DNA from: Ruminococcaceae bacterium UBA6855
GTDB lineage: Bacteria > Bacillota > Clostridia > Oscillospirales > Acutalibacteraceae
NCBI GenBank assembly: GCA_002451755.1
Contig: DKDF01000043.1
Location: 1 to 8,050 of the forward strand
Direction of reading: 5' to 3'
Length of the DNA: 8,050 nt
Position 1 is the stretch's first letter; each line of letters opens with the position of its first letter. A program made the translations under genes and the position numbers. Positions 1 to 6,739 of the stretch are shown here, piece after piece. A model generated the notes under the pieces. It did no database searches, had not been told where the DNA came from, and was given only the letters and a program-made list of their open reading frames with translations.

Positions 1-282
<282 letters not shown>

Positions 283-325
283 TTTCCTTTCGTTCATCTA
301 CTTACCTTCCTTTGTTCAGTTTTCA

Positions 326-350
326 GGGTGCGTATCAAGAAATGCACCTT
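326..350 (+). other. Hairpin downstream of 23S, possible processing stem
   Basis: AGGGTGC at about 325-331 can pair with GCACCTT at 344-350 (seven pairs including one G.T), with a 12-nt loop. It lies between the 23S 3' end and the terminator. In this position it could be a processing or termination-aiding structure of the rRNA precursor. There is no direct evidence for its role. Confidence 0.4.
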
Positions 351-354
351 TCTT

Positions 355-384
355 AAGACTCATCTTTTGATGGGTCTTTTTTTA
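355..384 (+). terminator. Rho-independent terminator of the rRNA operon
   Basis: The stem AAGACTCATC (355-364) pairs with GATGGGTCTT (369-378), ten pairs with one G.T wobble, around a TTTT loop. It is followed by an uninterrupted T-run to 383. It closes rRNA transcription about 75-100 nt after the 23S end, which leaves no room for a 5S gene (~117 nt) or a tRNA in the same transcript. Confidence 0.9.
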
Positions 385-458
385 TTGTATGAATAAACAA
401 AGCTCGACCTGAAAATTTGTTCAAACATACAAAATGTGATTGATTATGATGTTTTTGC

Positions 459-487
459 TTGAAATAAAATTTGGCATGTGCTATTAT
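459..487 (+). promoter_or_regulatory. Sigma-A-type promoter of the ABC transporter operon
   Basis: The -35 TTGAAA (459-464) and -10 TATTAT (482-487) are separated by exactly 17 bp. The TGC just before the -10 makes it an extended -10 promoter. Transcription should start near 494, giving a leader of about 145 nt before the TTG start at 639. Two short palindromes overlap the predicted start site: ATTGT-G-ACAAT (491-501) and CAATGCATTG (498-507). The nonamer ATGTGATTG occurs at 434-442 and again at 486-494. These could be operator elements. The rest of the 384-638 gap shows only a weak leader hairpin at 547-565 (GCCGAAA/TTTC-A-GGC with one bulged A). Confidence 0.7.
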
Positions 488-638
488 GTGATTGTGACAA
501 TGCATTGAAACAAAATCAATATGAAATTATCAGAGACGATACACTTGCCGAAAAATATTTCAGGCGTATTGTGTTTGCCCAAGTGGTTTACATCTGATTT
601 TTATGTTTTGATGCCGCAATTCATAAGGAGCTGAAGTT

Positions 639-2543
639 TTGAAACGAATATCATTACTGCTTTTCAAAGAGTTTAAAAAGAACACGGTTCTTATAATCGC
701 ATATATTATATATTTACTTTTGGCGCTCGTCGTGACGGCTTATGGATTTATCTTTATGCTTGATGGGCGTTCTACAACGTTCTTTCTTGATGGTGTTCAG
801 CTGATTCTGCTTGCCAGTCTTTTGCATTTTGTTTTCTATTCGCTTGTTTCGTATGAGTTTTGCCGTTCCGATCGTGCGGTGGGCTTTGATGAATGCGCTT
901 GCGCAATGGAGGCGGGAAAATCACGGCTGTTGGTGGGAAAATTGTTGGTGCTGATAAGCCTTGCGCTTCCTATTTTGGTTTTGAATATAATCACAATAGC
1001 TGTTGGTACAGTTATTGCTTATGCCGGAACGGCATTTTTTCAAGTACTGCTCCATATATTGCTCAATCTTTTGATTCTGCCTGCGGTAGGTATTTTGTTT
1101 GGTGCGGTGTTGGCATATGGTGCGAAACGCGGAATAGCATATATTATAATAGCGGTGGTTACACTTCTGTCAACTCCGCTGGTGGGTGCTTGGTGTGTCA
1201 CTATATATAAGGCGACCGGCTTTTCGGCGAGCGTATTAACACGCCTGTTTCCGTTTATGACCCCTTCGACGATGCTGATTTCATCTGATTTGGCATACGG
1301 ATATTCGCTCAGACCGTACAGGATTTTTGCCTATGCAGTGTGGATTCTTGTTCTTTGCGCCGTTTTGTTTTTCTATATCTCAAAGGAACGAGGAAAAAAG
1401 AAACGACTGTTCTCGGCTGTAGTTTGTTTGGTGGCGGGACTGTGTCTGCTACCGTTTGTGTTCAGAAGCAATTCGGATATTATATATGATGACATGAACA
1501 GCGAGGGGGCCGGTCGCGAAATCAGCTATTATGAGAGAAATAAGATAACTCCTCCGGATGCCTGCCCCGAGTTCAAAATAACTTCATACGATATGGAACT
1601 GAAGCTCAGCAATGTGCTTCATGCCGAGGTCAGGGTCTCGGTGTCCCCAAGCAATTTGGATATCTACGGCTTTACGCTCTACCACGGATACAAAGTCAAA
1701 GAAGTCAAAGATGAGAGCGGCAGGGCGCTGAATTTCGAGCAGACCGGCGATTGGGTAGAGGTTGAGTCGGCGGGTGAGACTTCGTCGCTCACATTCAGCT
1801 ACAGCGGATATTCAAATACACACTACAGCAACGGACAGGGCGCGGCTCTGCCGGGAACATTTGCTTATTATCCCCGCGCAGGCTATGTAGTGTGTGCTGA
1901 TGCTGACGGATATGAGTATTTGATGCTCGATGAGCCGACGCAGTTCGATGTGAAAATCAAAAACCGCAAGAAGTTTTTTACAAACCTTGACCGCACCGGG
2001 AAAAATACATTCTCCGGCAAAACCACCGGACTGACGATTGTCGGCGGGTTCTACAAAGAGGATAAAATAGGCGACACGAACCTCGTCTATACATCTGTCG
2101 GCAGGGATGTCAATGAAATAAAGAAAGTGTTTTCGAATCTGATGCAGACATATGACAGATCGTTTAATACTATTATGGTCGCCGAGTTGCGTGAAGGCAA
2201 ATTTATGCGCGATTACGGGGATACTTTGATATTCACGAATCTGGCGTTAAGCGCTGTGGAAATGGACTATTTCCTGTCGCAGGTTCCCGAAAGCAGAGGG
2301 GATTTCGGCTTGCAGGCTTATATTTTTGAATATATGCGCGGTACATTTGAGGAATATGCTGAAGGCGATAAAAGCATGGGCATGAACACCCGCTATGTCC
2401 GCGTGGAGGCGGCAGCCGATAAGTACGGCGACGAATATTGCAGAAAAGCGATAGACAAATATCTGTATGACGAGAGCGACACACGCACGCCCGACGAATT
2501 CATTGACGATCTGAACAGAGGTACTGAAAATGTTGAAAATTGA
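639..2543 (+). CDS. ABC-2-type transporter permease with large extracytoplasmic, degenerate M1-peptidase-like domain
   Basis: 634 residues. The start is TTG at 639, with AAGGAG (625-630) eight bases upstream; no in-frame ATG lies nearby, and the first internal Met is residue 40. Residues 1-275 hold about seven hydrophobic helices (roughly 16-40, 49-72, 101-128, 131-160, 165-188, 227-248, 256-275), the layout of an ABC-2-type permease plus an extra helix that would place the rest outside the membrane. Residues ~305-470 look like a beta-sandwich (alternating strands such as ITSYDMELKL and AEVRVSVSP). Residues ~480-575 resemble the catalytic region of M1 aminopeptidases: KFMRDYG at 521-527 sits where GxMEN is expected, FLSQV at 545-549 where HExxH is expected, and GTFEEYAEG at 568-576 where the NEGFAxYxE segment is expected. 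No zinc-binding HExxH occurs anywhere, so it is probably not a peptidase. The family reading of the C-terminal half is inference; the membrane half and operon context are firm. Base composition is AT-rich up to about 1490 and more GC-rich after. It overlaps the ATPase gene by 14 nt. Confidence 0.85.
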   Translation: MKRISLLLFKEFKKNTVLIIAYIIYLLLALVVTAYGFIFMLDGRSTTFFLDGVQLILLASLLHFVFYSLVSYEFCRSDRAVGFDECACAMEAGKSRLLVGKLLVLISLALPILVLNIITIAVGTVIAYAGTAFFQVLLHILLNLLILPAVGILFGAVLAYGAKRGIAYIIIAVVTLLSTPLVGAWCVTIYKATGFSASVLTRLFPFMTPSTMLISSDLAYGYSLRPYRIFAYAVWILVLCAVLFFYISKERGKKKRLFSAVVCLVAGLCLLPFVFRSNSDIIYDDMNSEGAGREISYYERNKITPPDACPEFKITSYDMELKLSNVLHAEVRVSVSPSNLDIYGFTLYHGYKVKEVKDESGRALNFEQTGDWVEVESAGETSSLTFSYSGYSNTHYSNGQGAALPGTFAYYPRAGYVVCADADGYEYLMLDEPTQFDVKIKNRKKFFTNLDRTGKNTFSGKTTGLTIVGGFYKEDKIGDTNLVYTSVGRDVNEIKKVFSNLMQTYDRSFNTIMVAELREGKFMRDYGDTLIFTNLALSAVEMDYFLSQVPESRGDFGLQAYIFEYMRGTFEEYAEGDKSMGMNTRYVRVEAAADKYGDEYCRKAIDKYLYDESDTRTPDEFIDDLNRGTENVEN

Positions 2544-3375
2544 CGGACTTACTTATAAATTCGGAAAGAAAGCGGCGGTCGACTGCCTGTCATTTGAGTT
2601 TACGAATGGCGTATACGGCCTGCTCGGACCGAACGGCTCGGGCAAAACAACGCTCATGCGCTGCATAACAGGGCTCTATAATGTCAAGGGCGAGCACATT
2701 TTCTATAACGGCAAGCCGGTTGAAAAGGACAAAAGCTTCTCGCGCCATGTCGGCTATCTGCCGCAGAAATTCGGGATGTATCAGCACCTGACTCTGAACG
2801 AGATGCTGCTGCTCATAGCCAACATGAAGGGGCTCGATGACAAGTCGGCACGCGAGAGCGTTGAAAAGGCGCTCAGGTTAGTCAACCTCACCGACTGCGC
2901 CGAAAAGAAGGTCAAGGCGCTCTCCGGCGGAATGGTTCGCCGCGCGGGAATAGCCCAGACTCTGCTCGGCGACCCGGATATTCTCATTTTCGATGAGCCG
3001 ACCGCAGGACTCGATCCCGAGGAGCGTCTGCGCTTTCAGAGCATTATCTCCGAGATAAAGAAGGACAAAATAATTCTTATTTCGACGCATATTGTCGAAG
3101 ATGTCCATGCGGTGTGCGAGACCGTTGCGGTCATGCGAGACGGCAAGATAATAAAAAGCGGCACACGCGAGGAGATGGCAGCGTGCGCCGAGGGCAAAAC
3201 ATATATCATAGACATGGACGACCTGCCGAAGTTCAAAGAGCCTTATTATAAGCAGAAGCAGTTCGACAGCGACGGAAAGTACTATCTGCGCCTTGTCAGC
3301 AGTGCGCCGCAGGACTTTGCGCCAGTCAAGCCGAATGTCGAGGACGGATACATATGCGCGCTCAAAGGAATATGA
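2530..3375 (+). CDS. ABC transporter ATP-binding protein
   Basis: 281 residues; the cytoplasmic ATPase that powers the transporter formed with the two flanking permeases. All nucleotide-binding motifs are present: Walker A GPNGSGKT (33-40), Q-loop Q79 (YLPQKFG), signature LSGGM (131-135), Walker B ILIFDE (151-156), D-loop GLD (160-162) and switch histidine H187 (ISTHIVED). The domain ends near residue 220 and is followed by ~60 residues of accessory C-terminal sequence of the kind seen in CcmA/YtrB-like exporter ATPases. The ATG at 2530 lies 14 nt inside the end of the preceding permease gene and has AGAGGT (2517-2522) seven bases upstream, so translation is likely coupled. The stop overlaps the start region of the next gene. 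The exported or sensed substrate cannot be inferred from the ATPase. Confidence 0.96.
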   Translation: MLKIDGLTYKFGKKAAVDCLSFEFTNGVYGLLGPNGSGKTTLMRCITGLYNVKGEHIFYNGKPVEKDKSFSRHVGYLPQKFGMYQHLTLNEMLLLIANMKGLDDKSARESVEKALRLVNLTDCAEKKVKALSGGMVRRAGIAQTLLGDPDILIFDEPTAGLDPEERLRFQSIISEIKKDKIILISTHIVEDVHAVCETVAVMRDGKIIKSGTREEMAACAEGKTYIIDMDDLPKFKEPYYKQKQFDSDGKYYLRLVSSAPQDFAPVKPNVEDGYICALKGI

Positions 3376-4019
3376 AGCTGCTGCTTCAGAGACAAAAATA
3401 TCTGATCAAAAATATGGGCGCCCTCATGCCCGTTCCGATAACGGCGATTTATGTTCTGGCTCTGCCGCTGTGCATTGTGCAGAGCAGAAACGGCAACGCG
3501 GAAGAGCTGTGCTCGTTCGTATCGCAGTTTTCGCAGGGCGTTTTTTCGGTGCTCTCCGTCTGGTGGGTTATATTTGGCGTGCGCGAATATTTTGAGGCGG
3601 ACGGCTGCGAAGTCCTGTTTCTCCACAACAGGCGCGGATTCCTGCCGGATGCAATTCTATTTTATCTGCTGTTTGCCGTTTCGTCGGCGCCGTTCTATAT
3701 AATCATGAACGTAGTCGCGGGGATATCGCTGTTTGCGCTTCTTCGCCTGTTGCTCAGCGGCATATTCTGTTTCGGACTGGTCTATTTTCTGATGTTCCTG
3801 ACCCATTCGACAGCCATCACGCTCATGACGCTGTTTATCTACTCGCTCGGCGGAATGCTCATTTATCGCAGCCATCCGATTTTCCCTTTCTGCTATGACC
3901 TCAACAATGCCACGGCGGAAAACTGCCTGGAATTCTATCTTCCGCTTGCGCTGATCGGCATTCTGCTGATTGCCGCAGGACAAATTGTAATTTCAAAAAA
4001 CACAAGATACCATCAGTGA
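3354..4019 (+). CDS. ABC transporter permease-like integral membrane protein
   Basis: 221 residues with about six hydrophobic helices (roughly 24-43, 55-76, 96-118, 121-148, 150-170, 193-213) and a basic N-terminus. No sequence family is recognisable by eye. Its size, topology and position directly after the ATPase make it the likely second permease subunit of the same transporter. Two starts are possible. ATG 3354 has GAGGA (3340-3344) nine bases upstream and overlaps the ATPase gene by 22 nt. ATG 3372 (residue 7) forms a classic ATGA overlap with the ATPase stop, but its AAAGGA (3364-3369) is only two bases away. I prefer 3354 on ribosome-binding-site spacing, without certainty. The gene ends 26 nt before a bidirectional terminator, so it is the last gene of the operon. 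Confidence 0.85.
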   Translation: MRAQRNMKLLLQRQKYLIKNMGALMPVPITAIYVLALPLCIVQSRNGNAEELCSFVSQFSQGVFSVLSVWWVIFGVREYFEADGCEVLFLHNRRGFLPDAILFYLLFAVSSAPFYIIMNVVAGISLFALLRLLLSGIFCFGLVYFLMFLTHSTAITLMTLFIYSLGGMLIYRSHPIFPFCYDLNNATAENCLEFYLPLALIGILLIAAGQIVISKNTRYHQ

Positions 4020-4045
4020 CTTTTTTCACGAATCCTCCATAATTC

Positions 4046-4090
4046 AAAATGACCCCCGACGCAAATGCAGCGCCGAGGGTCATTTTATTT
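4046..4090. terminator. Bidirectional terminator between convergent operons
   Basis: AAAATGACCC (4046-4055) pairs perfectly with GGGTCATTTT (4077-4086). The stem continues inward, with two mismatches, to CGC/GCG and a ~7-nt loop. U-rich tails exist in both directions (ATTTTATTT on the plus strand, CATTTTGAATT on the minus). It ends the ABC operon from the left and the small membrane-protein gene from the right. The stop codon of that minus-strand gene (4085-4087) lies at the outer edge of the stem. Confidence 0.88.
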
Positions 4091-4576
4091 GAACAGATTT
4101 TTCGTATAACGCGCCGATCTTCCGCCGATGCGTTTGTCCCCGGCGACATTTTGGCTTGACAGCCGCTTATATAAAGTCTCGAGTATTCCGCCTATAATCA
4201 GATTTGCCGCCATCAGCCCGAGCGCCTGCCGCGCCCCGAAATGAATCGGCAGAAAAGTGCAGATTATTATAGCGGCGATGAGAATCAGGTGAATCGCCAG
4301 AAACACGAAGCTCACTGTGCGATATGTCATGATGCTCGAACTGAATTTGCGCGGACGCTCTTTGTACATACGCACCATTTTGCGCGCGGAATATTTTTTG
4401 CGCTCGGTTCGCCGCAGGTAGTCGAGATACTCTTTCTCCGTCAGCCCGTCAATAAAAATCGACTCAATGATATCGCGAAAAACCGACATCGTGAGCAGCA
4501 GTCCTACTAACGATCCTCCGACCGTAAACCCGAGCAGCATCCATGCGCCGCGAATAGTTTCGATTATGTAACTCAG
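4085..4576 (-). CDS. Small membrane protein of unknown function, probable CTG start
   Basis: I do not recognise the family. From the first ATG (4540) the protein has 151 residues. I extend it to CTG at 4576 (163 residues) because AAAGGAGG at 4585-4592 is the only strong ribosome binding site. That site sits eight bases before this in-frame CTG but 44 bases before the ATG, and the promoter predicts a transcript start near 4597. The extension adds an N-terminal segment reading (M)SYIIETIRGAW ahead of the first helix. In ATG numbering, helices are at ~3-21, ~76-98 and ~105-124. Between the first two is a highly charged stretch (32-66, rich in K/R/E: EKEYLDYLRRTERKKYSARK), probably cytoplasmic. 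The tail is basic. It is a single-gene unit with its own promoter and terminator, so context gives no hint of function. Confidence 0.72.
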   Translation of the reverse strand: MSYIIETIRGAWMLLGFTVGGSLVGLLLTMSVFRDIIESIFIDGLTEKEYLDYLRRTERKKYSARKMVRMYKERPRKFSSSIMTYRTVSFVFLAIHLILIAAIIICTFLPIHFGARQALGLMAANLIIGGILETLYKRLSSQNVAGDKRIGGRSARYTKNLFK

Positions 4577-4584
4577 CCCAATCG

Positions 4585-4592
4585 CCTCCTTT
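4585..4592 (-). promoter_or_regulatory. Ribosome binding site that decides the start of the small membrane protein
   Basis: On the minus strand this reads AAAGGAGG, near-perfect complementarity to the 16S 3' end. With an eight-base spacer it points to CTG at 4576-4574. ATT at 4582-4580 is too close (two bases), and ATG at 4540 is too far and has no site of its own. Confidence 0.7.
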
Positions 4593-4603
4593 GCGCTGAA
4601 ATA

Positions 4604-4633
4604 ATTGTATCATATAGGAAATACGGCTGTCAA
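4604..4633 (-). promoter_or_regulatory. Promoter of the small membrane-protein gene
   Basis: On the minus strand, a consensus -35 TTGACA (4633-4628), an 18-bp spacer and -10 TACAAT (4609-4604) preceded by TGA (extended -10). The predicted start near 4597 leaves a ~20-nt leader carrying the ribosome binding site. The -35 overlaps the U-tract of the upstream operon's terminator. Confidence 0.75.
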
Positions 4634-4664
4634 ATAAAACGGCCGAAGAAAATTCCCCGACCGT
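4632..4664 (-). terminator. Terminator of the SDR-flavoenzyme operon
   Basis: Minus-strand stem ACGGTCG (4664-4658) with CGGCCGT (4645-4639), seven pairs with one G.T, extendable through GGGA/TCTT-type weak pairs. It is followed by TTTTATTT. It begins six bases after the flavoenzyme stop codon (4670-4672). Confidence 0.78.
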
Positions 4665-4669
4665 CTCGA

Positions 4670-6739
4670 TTATTTTATTGATATCGCAGCCTTGTATGCC
4701 GCTTTTGTCGCGTCAGCGATTTTGCCGACTCGGTTTGCATCGCCGATGACTATCGGGGAGAAGCCGCTCTTCTTGAGCTCTTCAACCACCGATGCGTCGG
4801 GTCTCGAACCGAGCGACAGCACCACGCGGTCGCAGGGAATGTCGGTTTTCTGCTTCGTCTTGACATTCTCGGTAACTATCCTGTCGGTGTAGACTTCACA
4901 GAGCTTTTCACCGGTCTTTATCTTCGCTCCGGCACTCCTGAGCTTCGGCAGGATGTCGTCCTTGTGCTGCATCCATGTGCCGGGGGCAACTTCATTCGCC
5001 ATTTCAACTATTGTGACCTTGCATCCGTTCTCGCAGAGCGCGTGGGCGGTTTCGAGTCCCGTGAGTCCCGAGCCGATGACCGCGACCGAGCAGTCTTTGA
5101 GCTCGGCTTTGCCGCTGAGAATATCCTCAAATGTGAGAATATCTTCTGCCGGGCAGTTGCCCGCGAAGCGCGGCTTTATCGGTCGGCTGCCCGTTGCGGC
5201 GATGACCGCGCAGGGCGCAAGAGCCTTGATTGCTTCGGCGGTTGCCGGGGTATTGAGCCTTATATCGACGCCCTCTTCGCGGCATATCTTCGCGAGATCT
5301 TCAATCATCCACGCGGTCTTGCCCTTTTCGGGCGGCGCGGAGGCGAGATTAATCTGACCGCCGGGGACGGCGTTCTTCTCGAATACCGTTACTTTGAATC
5401 CGCGCTGCGCGAGTACATCTGCCGCCATGAGTCCAGCGGGACCCGCGCCGATAACAACAGCGGCGCGTCCGTTGCCGTCCTTTATGAGCTCTTCGCCCTC
5501 GTGCCCGACAAACGGGTTGACGGAACATTCGCCGTGGCTGCCGATAAATGCATTTTCCTCCATCGATTCGATGCAGTTGAGGCAGCAGATGCATCGGCGT
5601 ATTGTCTTGCCGTCAATGGCTTTCTCCGTCCAGTGCGGGTCGGCAATGTGTGGTCTGCCGAGGGAAATGAAGTCCTGAGTGCCGTCCTCGAGCTGCTGCT
5701 CCGCCTGCTCGGGCGAGCGGATAAGGTTCGCCGCGATGACGGGGATTGATACTGCGTCTTTGACGGCTTTTGCCATGTATTTTCTCCAGCCCGGCTCGAA
5801 AGAGACCGGCTCGAGCCAGTAGTTGAAAGTGTCATAACCGGCGCTCGAGACGTCTATCGCGTCGATGCCCGCCTTTTCGAGGCGGCGCGCAATTTCAACG
5901 CCCTCTTCGAGCGTGTAGCCCTTGCCGGGCTGCCCGATGCGCTCGTAGCATTCATCGGCGGTGAGCCTGACTATCAGCGGGAAATCCTCGCCGCAGGCTG
6001 ATTTGATGCCCTTGATTATGTTGAGAATGAACCTCATGCGGTTTTCGAGCGAGCCGCCGTATTCGTCGGTGCGCTGATTTGTCACGGGGCTCAGGAACTG
6101 CTGGAGCAGATATCCGTGGGACGAGTGCAGCTCAACGCCGTCGCAGCCGGCTTTCTTGACGCGCACTGCGCCGTCTATGAACTGCTGCTCAAGCTGCTTT
6201 ATCTCGCTGTGCCTCAGCGCCCTTACGCGCCCGGCGGAGAAATATGCCGGATCGCACTTCGACGGTGCGACGCTCGAAGGAACTATATCGTGCTTGAGCA
6301 GAGTCGGACCTATCTTCGGCGTTATTTTGTAGAGAAACTTTCCGTATGCGCCGCGGGTCAGATTCTCGCATTTTATGCTCAGCGGAACGGTGCCGACGAG
6401 CAGACCGACATTCTGCCTGCCCGGATGGTGGAGCTGAACGAACAGCTTTGCTCCGTGGCGGTGGATGCGCTCGGCGAGCTCGGAGAGCGGCTTGATATGA
6501 TAGTCGTGGCTGACTGCGAGCTGCGCGAATGCGCCCGCGCCGGTCTGATCGTTGACTCGGGTTATCTCGGTTATGATGAGTCCCGTGCCGCCCTTGGCGC
6601 GCTCCTCGTAGTAGTCCATCATTTTCTTCGTGGGCTTTCCGTCAAACTGGCCGAAGCCCATGAGCATGGGCGCCATGACGACGCGGTTCTTTATTTCGCA
6701 TGAGCCGATGTTCATCGGCGTGTTAAGTATATTGCTCAT
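4670..6739 (-). CDS. Old Yellow Enzyme/2,4-dienoyl-CoA reductase-type FMN-4Fe4S-FAD oxidoreductase
   Basis: 689 residues, a full-length three-part enzyme of the FadH/BaiCD/trimethylamine-dehydrogenase group; cytoplasmic. Residues 1-375 are the FMN TIM barrel: KNRVVMAPM (17-25), VQLHHPGRQ (101-109), GVELHSSHGYLLQQFLSP (201-218), NQRTDEYGGS (221-230), ENRMRF (232-237), and phosphate-binding SLGRPHIADP (359-368). The iron-sulphur ligands are C383, C386, C389 and C405 (CxxCxxC, 15 residues, C), with an extra C385. Residues ~425-689 bind FAD and NAD(P): VVIGAGPAGLMAA (428-440) with E454, and a second dinucleotide fold VAVIGSGLTGLETA (552-565). The family reduces activated C=C bonds of enones, enoates or dienoyl thioesters, passing electrons from NAD(P)H through FAD and the cluster to FMN. 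Between GRQ (109) and VPSSVAPSK (153-161) is a ~43-residue insert, longer than in the simplest family members. The ATG overlaps the SDR stop by four bases (ATGA), so the two are coupled. The substrate is unknown; bile-acid/steroid or enoate reduction is possible. Confidence 0.95.
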   Translation of the reverse strand: MSNILNTPMNIGSCEIKNRVVMAPMLMGFGQFDGKPTKKMMDYYEERAKGGTGLIITEITRVNDQTGAGAFAQLAVSHDYHIKPLSELAERIHRHGAKLFVQLHHPGRQNVGLLVGTVPLSIKCENLTRGAYGKFLYKITPKIGPTLLKHDIVPSSVAPSKCDPAYFSAGRVRALRHSEIKQLEQQFIDGAVRVKKAGCDGVELHSSHGYLLQQFLSPVTNQRTDEYGGSLENRMRFILNIIKGIKSACGEDFPLIVRLTADECYERIGQPGKGYTLEEGVEIARRLEKAGIDAIDVSSAGYDTFNYWLEPVSFEPGWRKYMAKAVKDAVSIPVIAANLIRSPEQAEQQLEDGTQDFISLGRPHIADPHWTEKAIDGKTIRRCICCLNCIESMEENAFIGSHGECSVNPFVGHEGEELIKDGNGRAAVVIGAGPAGLMAADVLAQRGFKVTVFEKNAVPGGQINLASAPPEKGKTAWMIEDLAKICREEGVDIRLNTPATAEAIKALAPCAVIAATGSRPIKPRFAGNCPAEDILTFEDILSGKAELKDCSVAVIGSGLTGLETAHALCENGCKVTIVEMANEVAPGTWMQHKDDILPKLRSAGAKIKTGEKLCEVYTDRIVTENVKTKQKTDIPCDRVVLSLGSRPDASVVEELKKSGFSPIVIGDANRVGKIADATKAAYKAAISIK

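Noticed and set aside
283..640. Possible 5S rRNA or tRNA genes after the 23S gene
   Set aside because: No conserved 5S core and no tRNA-like T-arm (GGTTCGAATCC type) or CCA end is visible. The terminator at 355-383 closes the unit.
893..1210. Overlapping plus-strand frame of 105 codons within the first permease gene
   Set aside because: It has no ribosome binding site, lies inside a gene with clear membrane-helix coding, and has no recognisable domain.
639..2543. Active M1 metallopeptidase activity for the permease C-terminal domain
   Set aside because: There is no HExxH anywhere in the protein, and the aligned positions carry FLSQV and G568 instead of zinc ligands.
3282..3626. Minus-strand frame across the ATPase/permease junction (114 codons), and smaller ones in the ABC operon
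   Set aside because: These are shadows of overlapping, well-supported plus-strand genes, with no promoter or ribosome binding site.
4020..4032. T-run with GTGA/TCAC pairing directly after the second permease stop, as an extra terminator
   Set aside because: Only four pairs, and the T-run lies within the loop rather than after the stem. The real terminator is at 4046-4090.
4964..5749. Long plus-strand open frame (261 codons) opposite the flavoenzyme gene, and similar ones at 6116-6703 and 4953-5357
   Set aside because: They lie wholly inside the flavoenzyme gene, whose motifs are intact on the minus strand. Their translations are rich in C, R and A without family motifs, as expected for the antisense shadow of a GC-rich gene.
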